Source: Arcuatula senhousia
Taxonomy: Eukaryota > Mollusca > Bivalvia > Mytilida > Mytilidae
Assembly: GCA_963971305.1 (NCBI GenBank)
Contig: OZ020307.1
Coordinates: 14,707,501 to 14,771,500, forward strand
Reading direction: 5' to 3'
Length of the DNA stretch: 64,000 bases
The notes beneath the pieces were generated by a model that did no database searches, was not told where the DNA came from, and saw only the letters and a program-made list of their open reading frames with translations. How positions within the stretch are numbered: the first letter of the stretch is position 1; each line of letters starts with the position of its first letter. The position numbers were made by a program, and so were the translations under genes. Of this stretch, positions 19,475 to 30,999 are shown piece after piece.

Positions 19475-20755
19475 AATAAAAGCACACTTTTAAATAAACA
19501 TCTATCCAAAATTATAACCGGTAATAACTCCACATGGAATTTTATTGCATAACCTGCAGTTGTGATTCGGGACACTGGTGGCCATGAATGAGCTTAACAA
19601 TTCTGCAATACTTACGTTTCTTCCAGTACTAACAGTTTTCAAGATAAGTTGTAAAGCTGCGAAAATTATCAATTTTGACGATAAAGGGGAAATATATCCT
19701 ATAAGAAGTCGTCAAACAACTTCGACTGAGTGGAAATATTTTAGAGCTTTTGATAAAAAAAAGTTGGTGAGCTTAAAATTGCATTTTCTTTACGTTTTTT
19801 GTTTTATACAATGTAAACAATAGCAGATAGAAAAAAAAACTTAAGCGTACTTAAATGTACAGCTCAAGAAGGTCTACAAAAGTCGTCATGGTAAATTGCT
19901 ATTTTTTGTCATGAATGTTAGAAGTTTATAACATTGTTTTGCATATGTAAAAGACGTTTCATGTATATAAGGTTTAATCGTCGTCTTAAAGACATTACCA
20001 TGATTACGTCAATCAGTTACTTATGTCTTGAAAACATCTATATAAATCACAGGTTCTCAGAACATCAAATTTTTAAGTTTAGTGATTCAGACTTTCATCT
20101 AAGCATTTTTTAATGTGACAAACAGTTTCAAAATGTAATTCAGGAAGATATGCCTAATTTGAGTTTATAAGAATGGGACAGACACTCGTGGGTTTTAATG
20201 ACCTATAAATCTCTGTGAGCTTTACATTTATTTGAATATAAATCCGTTTTCAATCTCTATTTTAAGTGCTAAAAGATAGATGTTTAAAGCTGAATATGAA
20301 GCACATTCAATTAACTTAAATCTTGATTTAAATTGATTGTACATGGCGGTTTAATTTAGGTTTTAAACACGATATATTGTTAGGTTTCGAAATTTCACAG
20401 TATGCGATTGTATTATATGGTAATTGTTTTGTGTGAAGTATTAAGTTCATTCCTTTCTTTGGTATGTTCGATTCATTGATTCCAAATGTAACATTTCATT
20501 AATTTGAACTCTACACGTTTTGCATCTGCGAAAAGCTGTTTAGTGTCGAAAAAGCAAATCATCAGAATAACTAAAGTCGGAAATAGTTGAAGATCCAGTT
20601 GACTTTTTAGGTCATACATGGCCAATATTAGGAACGAATATACATGGTTCTTAATCACAATTTTAGCTGGCAAATTGATCAAAGTTCAAACATCAATGTC
20701 AAATAATAAAATTCTATAATAATACTAACATGTTAATTTAAAAATGCTGTTGATT
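19475..20755. other. AT-rich spacer
   Basis: No gene is recognised. Weak F1-core-like text occurs near 19630-19740 (GTTTTCAAGATAAG.., AAGAAGTCGTCAAACAACTTCGAC). Confidence 0.4.
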
Positions 20756-20759
20756 AATG

Positions 20760-21080
20760 TAAGAGTAAGACCTGTAGGAATGGATCCCTACATTTCCCGA
20801 CGGCATTGTTAACTCGATTTTCTCTAACAGCATTGTGTGCCCATCCGCTTGAAAAGAAGCAAACGTGTATCAAAGGGGCAATCAAATATCGTTAATCCGT
20901 ACAGACAGAGACAAAATAGGTACAAACCACAAATCAAACCAACAAACAAAAATAGAACACACACATGACAACCAAACCACAACCAGCAATGTGAACTCAA
21001 GTCGAAACGTTTAACTTGTAATAATGCATTTCGTGTACATTCTATCACCCTTTCATGTTAATCTCCATGCAATAAATAAT
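20760..21080. repeat. SINE fragments around an RT 3'-end fragment
   Basis: GTAAGAGTAAGACCTGTAGGA..GATCCCTACATTTCCCG (20760-20800) and ATTCTATCACCCTTTCATGTTAATCTCC (about 21038-21066) are SINE A pieces. Between them (20840-21025) lies text like the antisense RT-element tail, ending AATGTGAACTCAAGTCG. This is consistent with one element inserted in the other. Confidence 0.45.
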
Positions 21081-21796
21081 TTCTTTTCTTTCTTGTACCT
21101 GATACAATCAGTTATTTTGGAAATATTTTTCTGTGTTCGAGCTTACTTTTTGTACTTAATCATAATATAATTGAATCTTTCGTGAGATATTAAATATTGA
21201 CAGTTTAAAAAGCATTTTGAACATACAGCTCAAACTCAGACGAAATTGTGCAATACTATGTTACCCAAAATTCAACTTCTACCCCAAATACTATTCGGTA
21301 TTACTGTTCTTCTCTTTTATTGGAAGTATTTATTCCGTTAACCTTGATTCAGGCAAGAACTTTACTGCTAGTATTTTTAACGCCGTCTGCTAGAAATCGT
21401 ATCCGCTTCTCTTTGCAATTGCCTTATTTCTATTGAAAAGAATAGCTTTTATTGGTATTGTTCGTGTCGCTTTATGATATTATGTGATTGCTCTCGACAT
21501 TGTAATGACCTATAAAGGTTTTATTGGCTCCTCTATCAAAAGCAATATAGAAAACAACACAACTACCGAACGAGGATGACCCATCTGAAATGTCCTTAAA
21601 GGGAAGAAATAAGAAGACTTAGTACTGTTTCCAAATGATGCACAGAAAACATAAGGATTTTACTTATCCTTACATTGATTTGCAAAAAAGCTTTTATTTA
21701 ATACCCTTTTTGCACAACTTCCTCCAAATACTAAGATTAAAGATGATAGCATAGATTTTTACTCTCAAGAAATTATGTTGGAAGTACATTCGGTTT

Positions 21797-21990
21797 TTGT
21801 TTGTTGGTTTGTTGTTTGTTTAATGTCCAGTCGTCAGTATTTCAGTAATAATCAGGACAAACACTTAACTGAAACAACAAATTGAATTATGTAAACCAGC
21901 CAGGACACAGCACTCATAACACAGACCCATGTTGGCCATGCAAAAGTTGGCGCTACAAAACGTGGTTTATCCAACCTATATCAAGAGAGG
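21797..21990 (+). repeat. Dispersed repeat R4, copy 1
   Basis: TTGTTTAATGTCCAGTCGTCAGTATTTCAGTAATAATCAGGACAA..CTGAAACAACAAATTGAATTATGTA..CAGCCAGGACACAG..ACAGACCCATG recurs at 48275-48425 (+) and 25255-25400 (-). Non-coding. Confidence 0.7.
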
Positions 21991-22172
21991 ATAATTGCGA
22001 ACTGCGATTTCTCCGGAAAGTCTTTCGTGTCTATTCTCATTGACATTCGAGATTGTTCCTCAATGTTCGGTAGAATTCTACGTTTACACAAGAACCATGG
22101 TGAGAAACAGTTGCTGATTGCTTGCAAGAAGTTTTTAACTATTAATAGAAACCTTAATATTTGTTTTATTTC

Positions 22173-22227
22173 AGCAAGCGCATGTATTCTGAAAAAAAGC
22201 AAGCGCATGTATTCTGAAAAAAAGCGA
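22173..22227 (+). repeat. 25-bp tandem duplication beside SINE A
   Basis: GCAAGCGCATGTATTCTGAAAAAA occurs twice back to back. The second copy runs into the SINE A target duplication CTGAAAAAAAGCGA. Confidence 0.85.
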
Positions 22228-22735
22228 ACCCGTGCGGGTTCCGGGTGGCGAAAAGGCCCGCAGCAGCGCTAAGCTTGTCGGTAAAAGTCCACTAAAGAGC
22301 GCTCAGAAACCTGACATTGGGTCAGGCCGCTTTGCCCACAAAGCGACTGGGATGTGTGCCCCAGGTGGTTGAATGGGGCAGCCCTGACATCGAGAGATGC
22401 GGGGTCGTCAGGCGATAATGCGGAAAACCTGACCGCAAACCATAGTGGTGCACCGTGTTGGGAAAAATGTCACGTTCCTCGCACGTTAAAGAACCCTGCT
22501 GCAGGTCTCGGTAAGAGTAGGACCCGTAGGATCCCCATGCAGGAGGCTAAATTTTCCGTCCCTACCCATCACCCCTTTTTCCTGTGACAGTCAAAACTCT
22601 CCTACCCGATTGGCCTTGTGTCCCCATTTCCTCCACTTCATCATCATTTCATGTTCATTGTATCACCACTTTCATGTTCATCTCCCGGATATAGCCGAAA
22701 TCGTGCTGCTTGGGAGTAAAGCAATAACTAACTAA
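22228..22735 (+). mobile_element. SINE A, full-length, with 14-bp TSD
   Basis: It runs from ACCCGTGCGGGTTCCGGGTGG to GCAATAACTAACTAA and is flanked exactly by CTGAAAAAAAGCGA at 22214-22227 and 22736-22749. It is among the least diverged copies and so is a good consensus source. Confidence 0.92.
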
Positions 22736-23429
22736 CTGAAAAAAAGCGAGGTGTTCAAAGGGGTACTCAACATCATTATACCAAAAAAAAACACACAAAG
22801 ACAAAATCGAAACAAACCACATAACAAACATGATTCATGATCAATCAACAAACAAATGATGTATACATGTAACAAAGCGGTTTTATTACCATGAACCATC
22901 TGACATAAACATAAAATCTTAAGTAAAGCATTTTATTGATGCTATTTTGCAAGAGACCACAAATACTAAAAACAAGGAAGCACGTCTTACATATCATAAT
23001 TATGCGTACGGTAAGCAAGGTAATGTTCAGATCGGATTTTGCGATTTTCGCAAGAACTGAAGGTGAAGTGATTATGTTGTGGTTTTTGTCTCGTCGATTG
23101 ATGTTTGAAAAATAAGACACTAGCAAAATTCAGTGCTGTTCACTTACGAAGTAGGAGTCGAAACACCTTATACAATTACAAAATACTTTGTTCGTAGTCA
23201 AACTTTCTGTAAACATGTACACTATATAAAGAAACATGAAACTCTGTCATAGATTAGAAATTAGATATTTCATTCCCTATCACGTTTTTTGTTTACACCT
23301 TGTAAGGAAGTAGTAGCAATTTTGCTTTATAACTTTGATGCAATAAAAATTGAAGAACAAAACAAAAAAAAACCTGCGTTTTTGTACATTTATATAGCTT
23401 AAAGTTGAGTGAATAAACTGAAATTAATA

Positions 23430-24545
23430 AAGGTAATAACAAAACTCTCCTCCGAAGGTGACAAATATGTTGTCAATGAGGAAATTGAGCATACTGCAAA
23501 CTTGTTCCAGTGTGTAACAAATTCTATCTTTGAAAGATGTTTTGGAAACGAATGTAGAGTTATTACCCAAAACAACAAAATTCCTAGAGTTTGAAAAGGC
23601 TTTTTCGAGAAGTTTTTTCAGGTGACATTTCAGTTTCTCGTGTAGCAATGTAGTGTATAAAGTTGAAAAATCGAACGTTTTCAAAGAATGAACCTCAGAA
23701 AATGATCTAGATTTAAAATGATCTAACAAATCTTTTGAGTTCTTCAAAATCCACACATATGGTTGATTCCACTACGATTATAAATAATGTGGCAGTATGC
23801 TTGTTGACCTTCTTTGACATCAGAAAAGATTTTAGTTAAATGAATGGACAGCTCTGTAGTTGAACATGATGAAGATCCAGCTATTTACCTTTCTTTGTAC
23901 GGATTTTTGTGAAGTTTAGGTATCCAGTACAAACATGGTAACTCTTTATGTTCCTCTTTCATTTGAATATTGAAAGAGGACACAAAAGAGCTATGGTTGA
24001 CTATGATTTCATCTTTGTTAAATGTAGTCCGTTTGTATGTAGCACTAGCGGAAGTACTACCATCAATGCCTAGTTCTTTTATTAGACAATTGTAATAATG
24101 TGCTTTACATACAAAACTACCGTATAAGTTGTTTTTTTCGCGGGTATCTAATTTTCGCTTTTTTCGCGATAGTTTACAACTCGCGAAAATAAGATTTCGT
24201 ATATAGTATATGTACAGTATATACTCGTATATTGGATTTCGCTAAAATTGAATTCCGCGAAAAAAAAGATCTTCCAGTTTTTTAGAAATCCGCGAAATTT
24301 AGCTCCCGCGAAAAAAACAACTTATACGGTATATTATTGGATGCCTTGTCTGCTGGCGTGACAACACACCTGTCATGTAAAGAAGAGAGACAATTGAGAG
24401 CTTCACGATCAAGTTTGTCTATTCGGCTTCGTACAAGAGATCGGATAGTCCTTACTATCGGAAAGTGATAGAAAAAGTTTAAGTGTATTTCTACGTATTT
24501 GGTTTCTTTTTTAAAAGGCTTAGCATAGACGACAATTAGATCTGG
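23430..24545 (-). pseudogene. Broken reverse transcriptase of a Penelope-like element
   Basis: Read on the minus strand from about 24545: an N-terminal region with CVVTPADKAS, then (after a MITE insertion) LPCLYWIPKLHKNPYKER, SSSCSTTELS, MWILKNSKDLLDHF, SLKTFDFSTLYTTLLHEKLK (RT motif A, D-F-S-T-L-Y) and MLNFLIDNIFVTFGG. The copy ends there, before the catalytic box. There is at least one stop (after NPYKER) and the MITE at 24120-24329 splits the frame. I assign it tentatively to Penelope-like RTs from the P-K-x-H-K and FDFSTLYT motifs. A related copy is at 55340-56595. Confidence 0.8.
24120..24329. mobile_element. MITE, perfect 25-bp TIRs, TA target duplication
   Basis: The left end CCGTATAAGTTGTTTTTTTC (then GCGGG) is exactly mirrored at the right end (24305-24329). 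TA flanks both ends (24118-24119, 24330-24331), the Tc1/mariner signature. Inside, TTTCGCG-type blocks recur in both orientations at least six times. It sits inside the broken RT gene. Perfect arms point to a young insertion. Confidence 0.92.
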
Positions 24546-24640
24546 AATAAGTGTGCGCTACATAAAAAAGCGGCAATCTAAAAATCCACAATGGAAGACT
24601 GTCAGTGCAGCCTGTCGTCTTGCATTGGCTGTAAATTAAA
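24545..24640 (-). repeat. Dispersed repeat R5 fragment
   Basis: AAGTGTGCGCTACATAAAAAAGC..CACAATGGAAGACTG..GCAGCCTGTCG..TTGCATTGGC is a diverged reverse copy of R5 (compare 63610-63775). Confidence 0.5.
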
Positions 24641-24659
24641 ATATAATACTTGAGAATCA

Positions 24660-25250
24660 ATATACCGGTACTTGAATTAAAATATGGAAATCAAGGTACA
24701 AACGGCGGGGATTTCTCTATACCTACTATTAGAAAATATTCATTTTACTAGTCACTTGATGAATTAAAGCCCCTTGAGAGAACCCTTCTTCAAAGAAGTG
24801 TCTTCTCATATTGATTAACATGTCTTTTCCATATAAAAATCTATTTACTCTGCATCTCGTTTGTTTACATTAGTCTTAATGAAACGGGAAAGATGTTTTC
24901 TTTTCCATTTGTAAACACAGACTAAAAGACGGTTGTAAACGCTGGTGATCACTGCTTATAATGACACCAGCTGATTATATTTAGAATACATCTAAAATGT
25001 AATTCTGTACGTAAACAATAGGCTGGTTTTGTCTCGCACAATTTTGGTCATCTACTTTTCAGTCCGCGGGTGGCATTGGTTATATGTTATGCTTTTCTTC
25101 AATCTTGTGTTCTACCAAATGCACCTTTATTTCTACACATTGAAAGATGCAGATTGTGTTAGGTTTTTGGGGAGGGGTTTTGTCACTTTCTGGGTGCGTT
25201 GAGGGTACATTGGCCTGTCTTGTGAGTTGGTTCGTATTCCTTCTGGTTTG
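24660..25250. other. AT-rich spacer
   Basis: Nothing recognised. Confidence 0.4.
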
Positions 25251-25254
25251 TGGT

Positions 25255-25400
25255 CGTACATTAGCCCTTTTTTTCATCACAAAACATGGGTCTGTGTTAT
25301 GGGTGCTGTTTCCTGGGTGGGTCTACACAATTTAATTTGTTCTTTCAATTAGTTCTTGTCCTGATTATGACTGAAGTATTGTTGAGGGGACATAAAACAA
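25255..25400 (-). repeat. Dispersed repeat R4 (minus)
   Basis: CATGGGTCTGTGTTATGGGTGCTGTTTCCTGG..CAATTTAATTTG..TTGTCCTGATTATGACTGAAGTATTG is the inverse of 21797-21990. The open frame across it is a by-product. Confidence 0.7.
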
Positions 25401-25616
25401 ACAAAAAACAAAATCATTGAAAGACGCATAGAATTATCAAAAGAACCATTCAAATCTAAAGCTATTAAGATAAATACATAAGCTGTAGTTTCTGAAGAGA
25501 TAAACAGTATGGTATCGGATCGTCTGTACAGCCGGTTTTCGTTTTCAGAATTTAAACATTTCTAACATTTAGAAACGACAATTATCGTACACCTTTACGT
25601 CGTATTTACAATGATG

Positions 25617-25830
25617 GTCAATCAATCAATCAATCAAAGCTTTATTTATAGTCGAAGCATACATAAAAACATTTTTACATAACCTCTGTTGGTAAATACA
25701 TTTATAATTTAAAATACGAAAATTTATTTTAAAGGCTAATTTAAAATAGGTGTTGAATTTGCTATATCTTTTGTATTTACAGGTCGTAGTTGAATGCCAA
25801 TAAGCATAACAAAGATGCATAGTCTTCAAA
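25617..25830 (-). repeat. LINE-like 3' end with (TTGA)n tail
   Basis: On the minus strand the segment ends AATAAAGCTTTGATTGATTG, a poly(A) signal followed directly by a four-base microsatellite, as at the 3' ends of CR1-like LINEs. A similar GATTGATTGATTGATT tract is at 48249. No RT is recognisable in the remaining sequence. Confidence 0.45.
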
Positions 25831-25834
25831 AACG

Positions 25835-26420
25835 AACAGACACAAACTCAGTTAAAAATGAGAAGAACCAGTCATGTGAGTGTCAAAGTTTTAGCTGTTT
25901 TGTCTCTTACGCTATACTGAAAAACCCAACTAACAAAAGATCACTACTCAATCCAATTTAAATGATCATAAATCCGACATCAAAGGATCAAAATTTTCTG
26001 TCACATGCACTAAAACGTTATGTGGTACAACATATTCTAGTATATTTAGAGTTTTTTAAATTTGACGAAGAAGTTGCAAGGAAGTTTTTAGCGAAAACGA
26101 TGTCTGATAAGAACTTTCTGGAAAAATGTTCAAAGGGCTATAACTTTCACATTATTTAACATTTTTAACACTTTATGATGGACAGGCGGAGAGGTAGGAA
26201 AGACATCATTTTTATCTTTCATTCTGTAGAATTTCAACCTTTTACAGGTAAATTACGCTACATGTGTAAACATAATTTTCCTAGAAAGAAACTCATCTTC
26301 TAAAGTTATAGATCTTATTTTGAAATTTTATAATAAAAATGTAATATATAAAAAAATATGAGCTAGGATGATCAATCTCAAATGTACGAGAAGAAATGAT
26401 AAAACAAGGCAAATACATAA
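25835..26420. other. AT-rich spacer
   Basis: A 65-codon frame at 25962-26159 has no recognisable domain and no good splice or UTR context, so I do not call it a gene. Confidence 0.4.
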
Positions 26421-26426
26421 GTGACG

Positions 26427-26674
26427 AACCATTTAACTTGTAAGAGGGGCCTTTGTTTTTTTTGTTTTGGTCAGAAAGTTTTGAAAGGCATTGCGACAGA
26501 ATATTTTTTTTATTACTAGCATTATTATATATGAAAAAAAAATCCTTCTTCAGAATATCTTTTTTCTTACCCTAAGTTGCCAAAATATTTTTTTCATCAA
26601 AAATGATTTTCAGAATATTTTTTTAGAAAAAAACCAAGCCCCCCCCCCTTTCAAGTTAAATGGTCGGTCCCTAA
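26427..26674. mobile_element. P-family foldback MITE, copy 3
   Basis: Left arm ACCATTTAACTTGTAAGAGGGG; right arm CCCCCCCCCCTTTCAAGTTAAATGG then TCGGTCCCT. The centre carries repeated CAGAATATTTTTT blocks (about 26497, 26550, 26611). Confidence 0.75.
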
Positions 26675-27004
26675 TGATAATATTGACGATATCAATGGTT
26701 GTGACTTTTAATGAGGCATTATAAAAAGAATATTGAATTGAATCAGGTTTAATGGTCCCAAACCTACGTCAGTTTTAATGTGATCTCAATTTTTTGAGAG
26801 GCAGTTCTTTATTCATTTTTTGTCTAAAATTTAAGAATAACATTGCTTACCCAACAAGAATGTTATTTGCAAGAATAGTACCCTTAAAACAATATATCTA
26901 TATGAAATAAAAACCATGACCTAAGAGAGATAACCTATGTGTCTATGAATAGTTTGTGTGTGTTGCTAAACATGTTCATAACCTGGGGTTGTTGCTTTTG
27001 TAAG

Positions 27005-27290
27005 GAGTGAGTGAGTTTGCGTTTTACGCCTTTGCAACGCTGTAAAGGTTAGAGGCGATGAACATGAAAAAGATGATGAAATGATAATGACAAATGAAAT
27101 ATGGGGAAGGGATCGGAAACAAAGGAACAGTAAATTTTGAAGACCACAGGAAAGTGGGAGAGGTGGATAGGGGCGGAGCATTTAGCCTATATGGTTAACT
27201 ACTTTCCGGTCCACAAAGGAGTCTTTTACGTGCATGAATCGTGGGCTTCTCCACACCTGGAGACGGGACGGTTTTGTAAGGAAGGCCTTT
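27005..27290 (-). mobile_element. SINE B copy (minus)
   Basis: GAGTGAGTGAG..GCGTTTTACGCC..CAACGCTGTA..GGCGATGAACATGAAAAAG is the inverse of the SINE B tail at 46730-46810. Upstream lies GGTCCACAAAGGAGTCTTTTACGTGCATG, the inverse of its core. It is nearly complete, lacking a clear head. Confidence 0.75.
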
Positions 27291-27299
27291 GAAAAAGTT

Positions 27300-27940
27300 C
27301 TGAAATTATGCCCCAGAAACTTGAAGAAAGATTTCATACCTTACATTTTGTGGTCTTGAAATAGAAATAAAATGGTACATTAAGATTGACATGTCCCATG
27401 CGTCCACATTTAGAACACAGATGATCTTTTTAGAGTTAAGAATCAAAATCATAAGCATTAAATATTTGACAAGCAGCTTCCGGAAATCAGGTTCCTTTCG
27501 ATTAGTTGTTGCTGAGAAATCTGTTACAAAAATTTTCAACCCTGAAAATTTAATGGATAAAATATAAGTCGGCTAATTTAAGATAACGTGAATGATCGAC
27601 AGACCTGAAAACGCATCCTAGTTCACCATATGGGACCCCTACCTGAATCTAGATACCAAATATCAAAAGCCTATTTTCATAATAAATTACTGAGAAATCA
27701 GTTATGGAAATTTTGATCAAAGACAAACCAGTTAAAGAATTGTTGTTTAAGGCCTGTTTTTGTGGTCACACACACTTTGCTCATTGTTTTTTAATGTAGA
27801 TTAATCTTGAAATCTCTTGTCAATATGCTGGTTGACTTTACTAATATCTTATTTCGCTGTATTAATGTGGTGATAGTGGAAAATAAAACCATAAAATAGG
27901 TACAGTTGCGGTCAGTTCCAATATCTCTTTGGAATGGTCA
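27300..27940. other. AT-rich spacer
   Basis: Nothing clearly recognised; one GAGAAATC(T/A)GTTA.. phrase (27513, 27690) resembles the F3 core. Confidence 0.35.
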
Positions 27941-27944
27941 GAAA

Positions 27945-28505
27945 TCTGGTCTAATTCTGTTTTATTGACAGTTCAAAGACAGTTAATGACAAGCCGTGTC
28001 CTCTCATAGAACAGTTCTGGACAGTTCTACCCCGTGACAGATATAGAACTGCTCTAAACCCTGACAGTTCTAAGCTGCCTTACGCCTTGACGGATCTAAC
28101 CTGTTTGTTCTAAGTTCTGACAGTTCTAAGCCCTGACAGGTTTAGAACTATTCTGGTTCAATGTCCAAAGAAATAAAAGTTGCATTGCTACATGTATTGA
28201 GAATACAATTTTAACAGAATTCTAATAGTTTTAGAGACATTTTGACTAACACTAAAATTTTAACATAGCAAACAAAATATTACAATAAACAGTACATGAC
28301 GTCATTTAGGCCTTGTCAAAGCCAAGAACTGAATTCTAAGCTGTTAGGGCCTAGAACAGTTCTAGAAGTGTCAGGACCTGGTACAGTGCTGTTTATGAAA
28401 TCTCTGCCCCAGAACAAGTTATGAAAGTTGATGTTTTGGGATAAAACAATTCTAGAACTGCAAGGAGAGCCTGACAGAGATGTAAGAACATGCCCCTGCG
28501 CCACA
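27945..28505. repeat. GACAGTTCTA-rich inverted repeat cluster
   Basis: Short units of the type CCCTGACAGTTCTAAG recur at least eight times in 27965-28150. The inverse (TTCTAAGCTGTTAGGGCC, GAACAGTTCTAGAAGTGTCAGG) recurs in 28330-28480, so the cluster can fold back on itself. No coding sequence. Confidence 0.65.
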
Positions 28506-28509
28506 AAAC

Positions 28510-29460
28510 AAAAAAAATACTCTTAAGTGTGCGCTAGAATACTCTAAACTCTCATATGTAGTTAATACATTGAGTTGATAATATTCTCAGATTTTGTATT
28601 TTTTAGGCGTTATTCGAAGTGTATATAGTGGATTCACATGTACGAAATGTCTGTTGATTTTTTTTTTCATTTTATAAGAAGGGCTATGCAGAAGGTCTAT
28701 TGTACTTTTAATGGATAGACTACAACAGGATATAAAAAGATAAATGTCCGACCGACTGCATGTTAATCCCTTCTTATACAATTTTTTTTATATCTTGGGT
28801 AAAACATTTCGTAAAATCACCAAAAAAAAATGAAAGATAAATGACGAATTTTCTACTATAAAAGCATTGAGCTTTTGTTTAAAAAAAAACCTTACGATTT
28901 TATTCCGTTGATGTAACAATATTATATCAATATCTTACATTCACGATATGAACACATTTTAGCAGGTGTGAAATGTCATTATAATTCCTTCAAATACAAA
29001 ATTCAATTATTATTTGATAAAGCCTGCAGTTTCTGGAGCTTCTTTGCTTGAATAATGCTTTTGTAATATCCGACGAGTTATATTTTCACAGTAGGACATT
29101 TCTGAAGTTTGTCTTTTAAGAAGGAAGTTACATGGAACCATGATCTTTTATACCATCTTTCTAATTAAAAAAAATATCAAAATTATTTCATAAGGTGCTG
29201 TGACTAATATAAATATAGTTGTGTTAATGCTAAAAAAGTTTAATTTTATTCAAAACAACATGGAACTTTTCAAAAACTAATTTATGTGTATTTATTCTTG
29301 GAATAAAAGCTTGTGATAAGCGAAGAACGATTGAAAATCACTATTTTACATTAAATAAACAATTGTTTTTATTTCTTATTTCTACTTATCCTTGTATAAT
29401 ATTATTTTTAGTAGTCTTTAATATATCTACTACAAAGCAGCACGAATATTGAAAGAAAAT
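28510..29460. other. AT-rich spacer
   Basis: No gene or repeat is recognised. Confidence 0.4.
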
Positions 29461-29467
29461 GAAAAGA

Positions 29468-29593
29468 TGAAGTTAAGGAAAGGGGGACACAAGGCCAATC
29501 GGGGAGGAGCGTTTTGACTGCCACTAAAAAGTAGTGATGGGTAGGGACCCTCGTTTTAAGGGTATTTTTTTTTCTTTGTTTATTTTGTTGGGT

Positions 29594-29624
<31 letters not shown>

Positions 29625-30060
29625 GATATAACAATGTAATTGAATTACCTAAATACTTCTGTACCTGAGAAGGTACCCTATTCCCAAAATACGACTTGAA
29701 TTAAAACGCAAGACTTGTGTACTATGTCATAAGATATGATATGATCTGGACAATTAGCGTTTCATTCACACCGAGTATGATTAAAATGTTCCGTTTTTAT
29801 CGTTTCATGCATAAATTATTAAACAAATTTAAAACCATTTTTTAGTTACTCAAACATCGCTTTACTCCTAGTTTGGGTGTATCAGAACAATTAGGTATCG
29901 AGTTTTTGACTGCTACCAGAAAGAAGGAGCAATGGATGATCGGGAATCCTACGGATCCTACTCATAACAGCGGTATTTTACGTGCGATGAACGTGACATT
30001 ATTCCAAACATGGTGTTTCATTATGGTTTTTGGTCAGTTATTCTGCATCATAGTCTGACA
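29468..30060 (-). repeat. Diverged SINE A (minus), interrupted
   Basis: CAAGGCCAATCGGGGAGGAGCGTTTTGACTGCCACT (29490-29525) and later ATCCTACGGATCCTACTC..GTGCGATGAACGTGACATTATTCC (29944-30005) are SINE A parts in reverse. About 320 bp of T- and G-run sequence lies between them. Confidence 0.55.
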
Positions 30061-30224
30061 TTCCGGCATGCAAGACGACAGGGCTTATTCAATTTATTCA
30101 CTTGAGACACACAGCCCAATCATCCCTGTGACCCGACGTCAGGTTGTGGGTGCTTTTTGGTGAAAACAAAAACAAATAGTACATTCTTCGTTTTTCGTAC
30201 TTATATTCCATGTGCCTAATTTAA

Positions 30225-30370
30225 TTAACAGTTCCTTTGTTTACCACCCTCCCACATTTTTTGTCATTATCAATTCGTGTTAATTTTATCACCCTTTTCA
30301 TATTCACCACCCTTATATAATCTATAAGGTGTTTGGTAGTGCTTAATTACCAACTTCACCCACTCACATT
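30225..30370 (+). repeat. SINE B tail fragment
   Basis: TTCCTTTGTTTACCACCC..CCACATTTTTTGTCATTATCA..TTATCACCC..CACCCACTCAC follows the SINE B 3' half at 46660-46810. Confidence 0.55.
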
Positions 30371-30649
30371 CGAAAATATGCCTCATACGAATTCCATCCA
30401 TTTTATCAGCAACTGGTGGAAAATTCAAAATTATGTAGACGAAATGACTAGTGATTGTTTTGATTAGTGTTTGGCATGTTGTGGTACTGAGGTAATATCA
30501 CAAAGTTCCCAATTACAATAATACGTCTCACAACCACGCTGTGATTTTTGCTGCTTCCTGATCCCTAGGAGCGCAATTGAAAGGGGGTTTGGCACCAAAC
30601 AACCTGCTTTTAGCCGATCTTTTGAAATGCCCATACAAAGGTAGGACCA

Positions 30650-30730
30650 TTGTAATCTTTAATTTCTCTGGTAGGTCTTCCCTGTTTTGCCTTTTTGGCA
30701 TTTGAGATTGATTCTCCAAGTTCGGTAGTT
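30650..30730 (+). repeat. Dispersed repeat R7
   Basis: AATTTCTCTGGTAGGTCTTCC..TTTTGGCATTTGAGATTGATTCTCCAAGTTCGG; see 15236-15345 and 21995-22085. Confidence 0.55.
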
Positions 30731-30731
30731 T

Positions 30732-30977
30732 TTTATACCCCGCCACACGAAGTGGCGAAGTATTATATAATAAAAATGACAACAAAGTTCCAGACAATAA
30801 ATTTTGCTACGCCTGACGCGCGTTTCATCTATTCAAGACTCATCAGAGGCGCTCTCTCAAAAATATTGAAAATTCAATTTCCAGGATGATCTGAAAAATA
30901 GTTCTTGAGATTGGCCACCGTATACTTTGAAAAATCAAATTTTATGAACTACTGCTATTATATCGTGGCGGGGTATC
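30732..30977. mobile_element. F4 MITE with ATACCCCGCCAC TIRs
   Basis: ATACCCCGCCAC at the left and GTGGCGGGGTAT at the right form perfect 12-bp TIRs. The left end also folds locally (CGCCAC..GTGGCG). The interior AAAGTTCCAGACAATAAATT..CGCCTGAC..CGTTT..CATCAG..GCGCTCT recurs alone at 42940-43025. About 246 bp, non-coding. Confidence 0.82.
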
Positions 30978-30999
30978 GTTTAATATCCCATTAAATTCC

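Noticed and set aside
25147..25335. Hydrophobic 62-codon ORF
   Set aside because: It lies largely across the reversed R4 repeat; the hydrophobic look comes from T/G-rich sequence.
25962..26159. 65-codon ORF
   Set aside because: No domain, no splice signals and no neighbouring exons; length is expected by chance in this composition.
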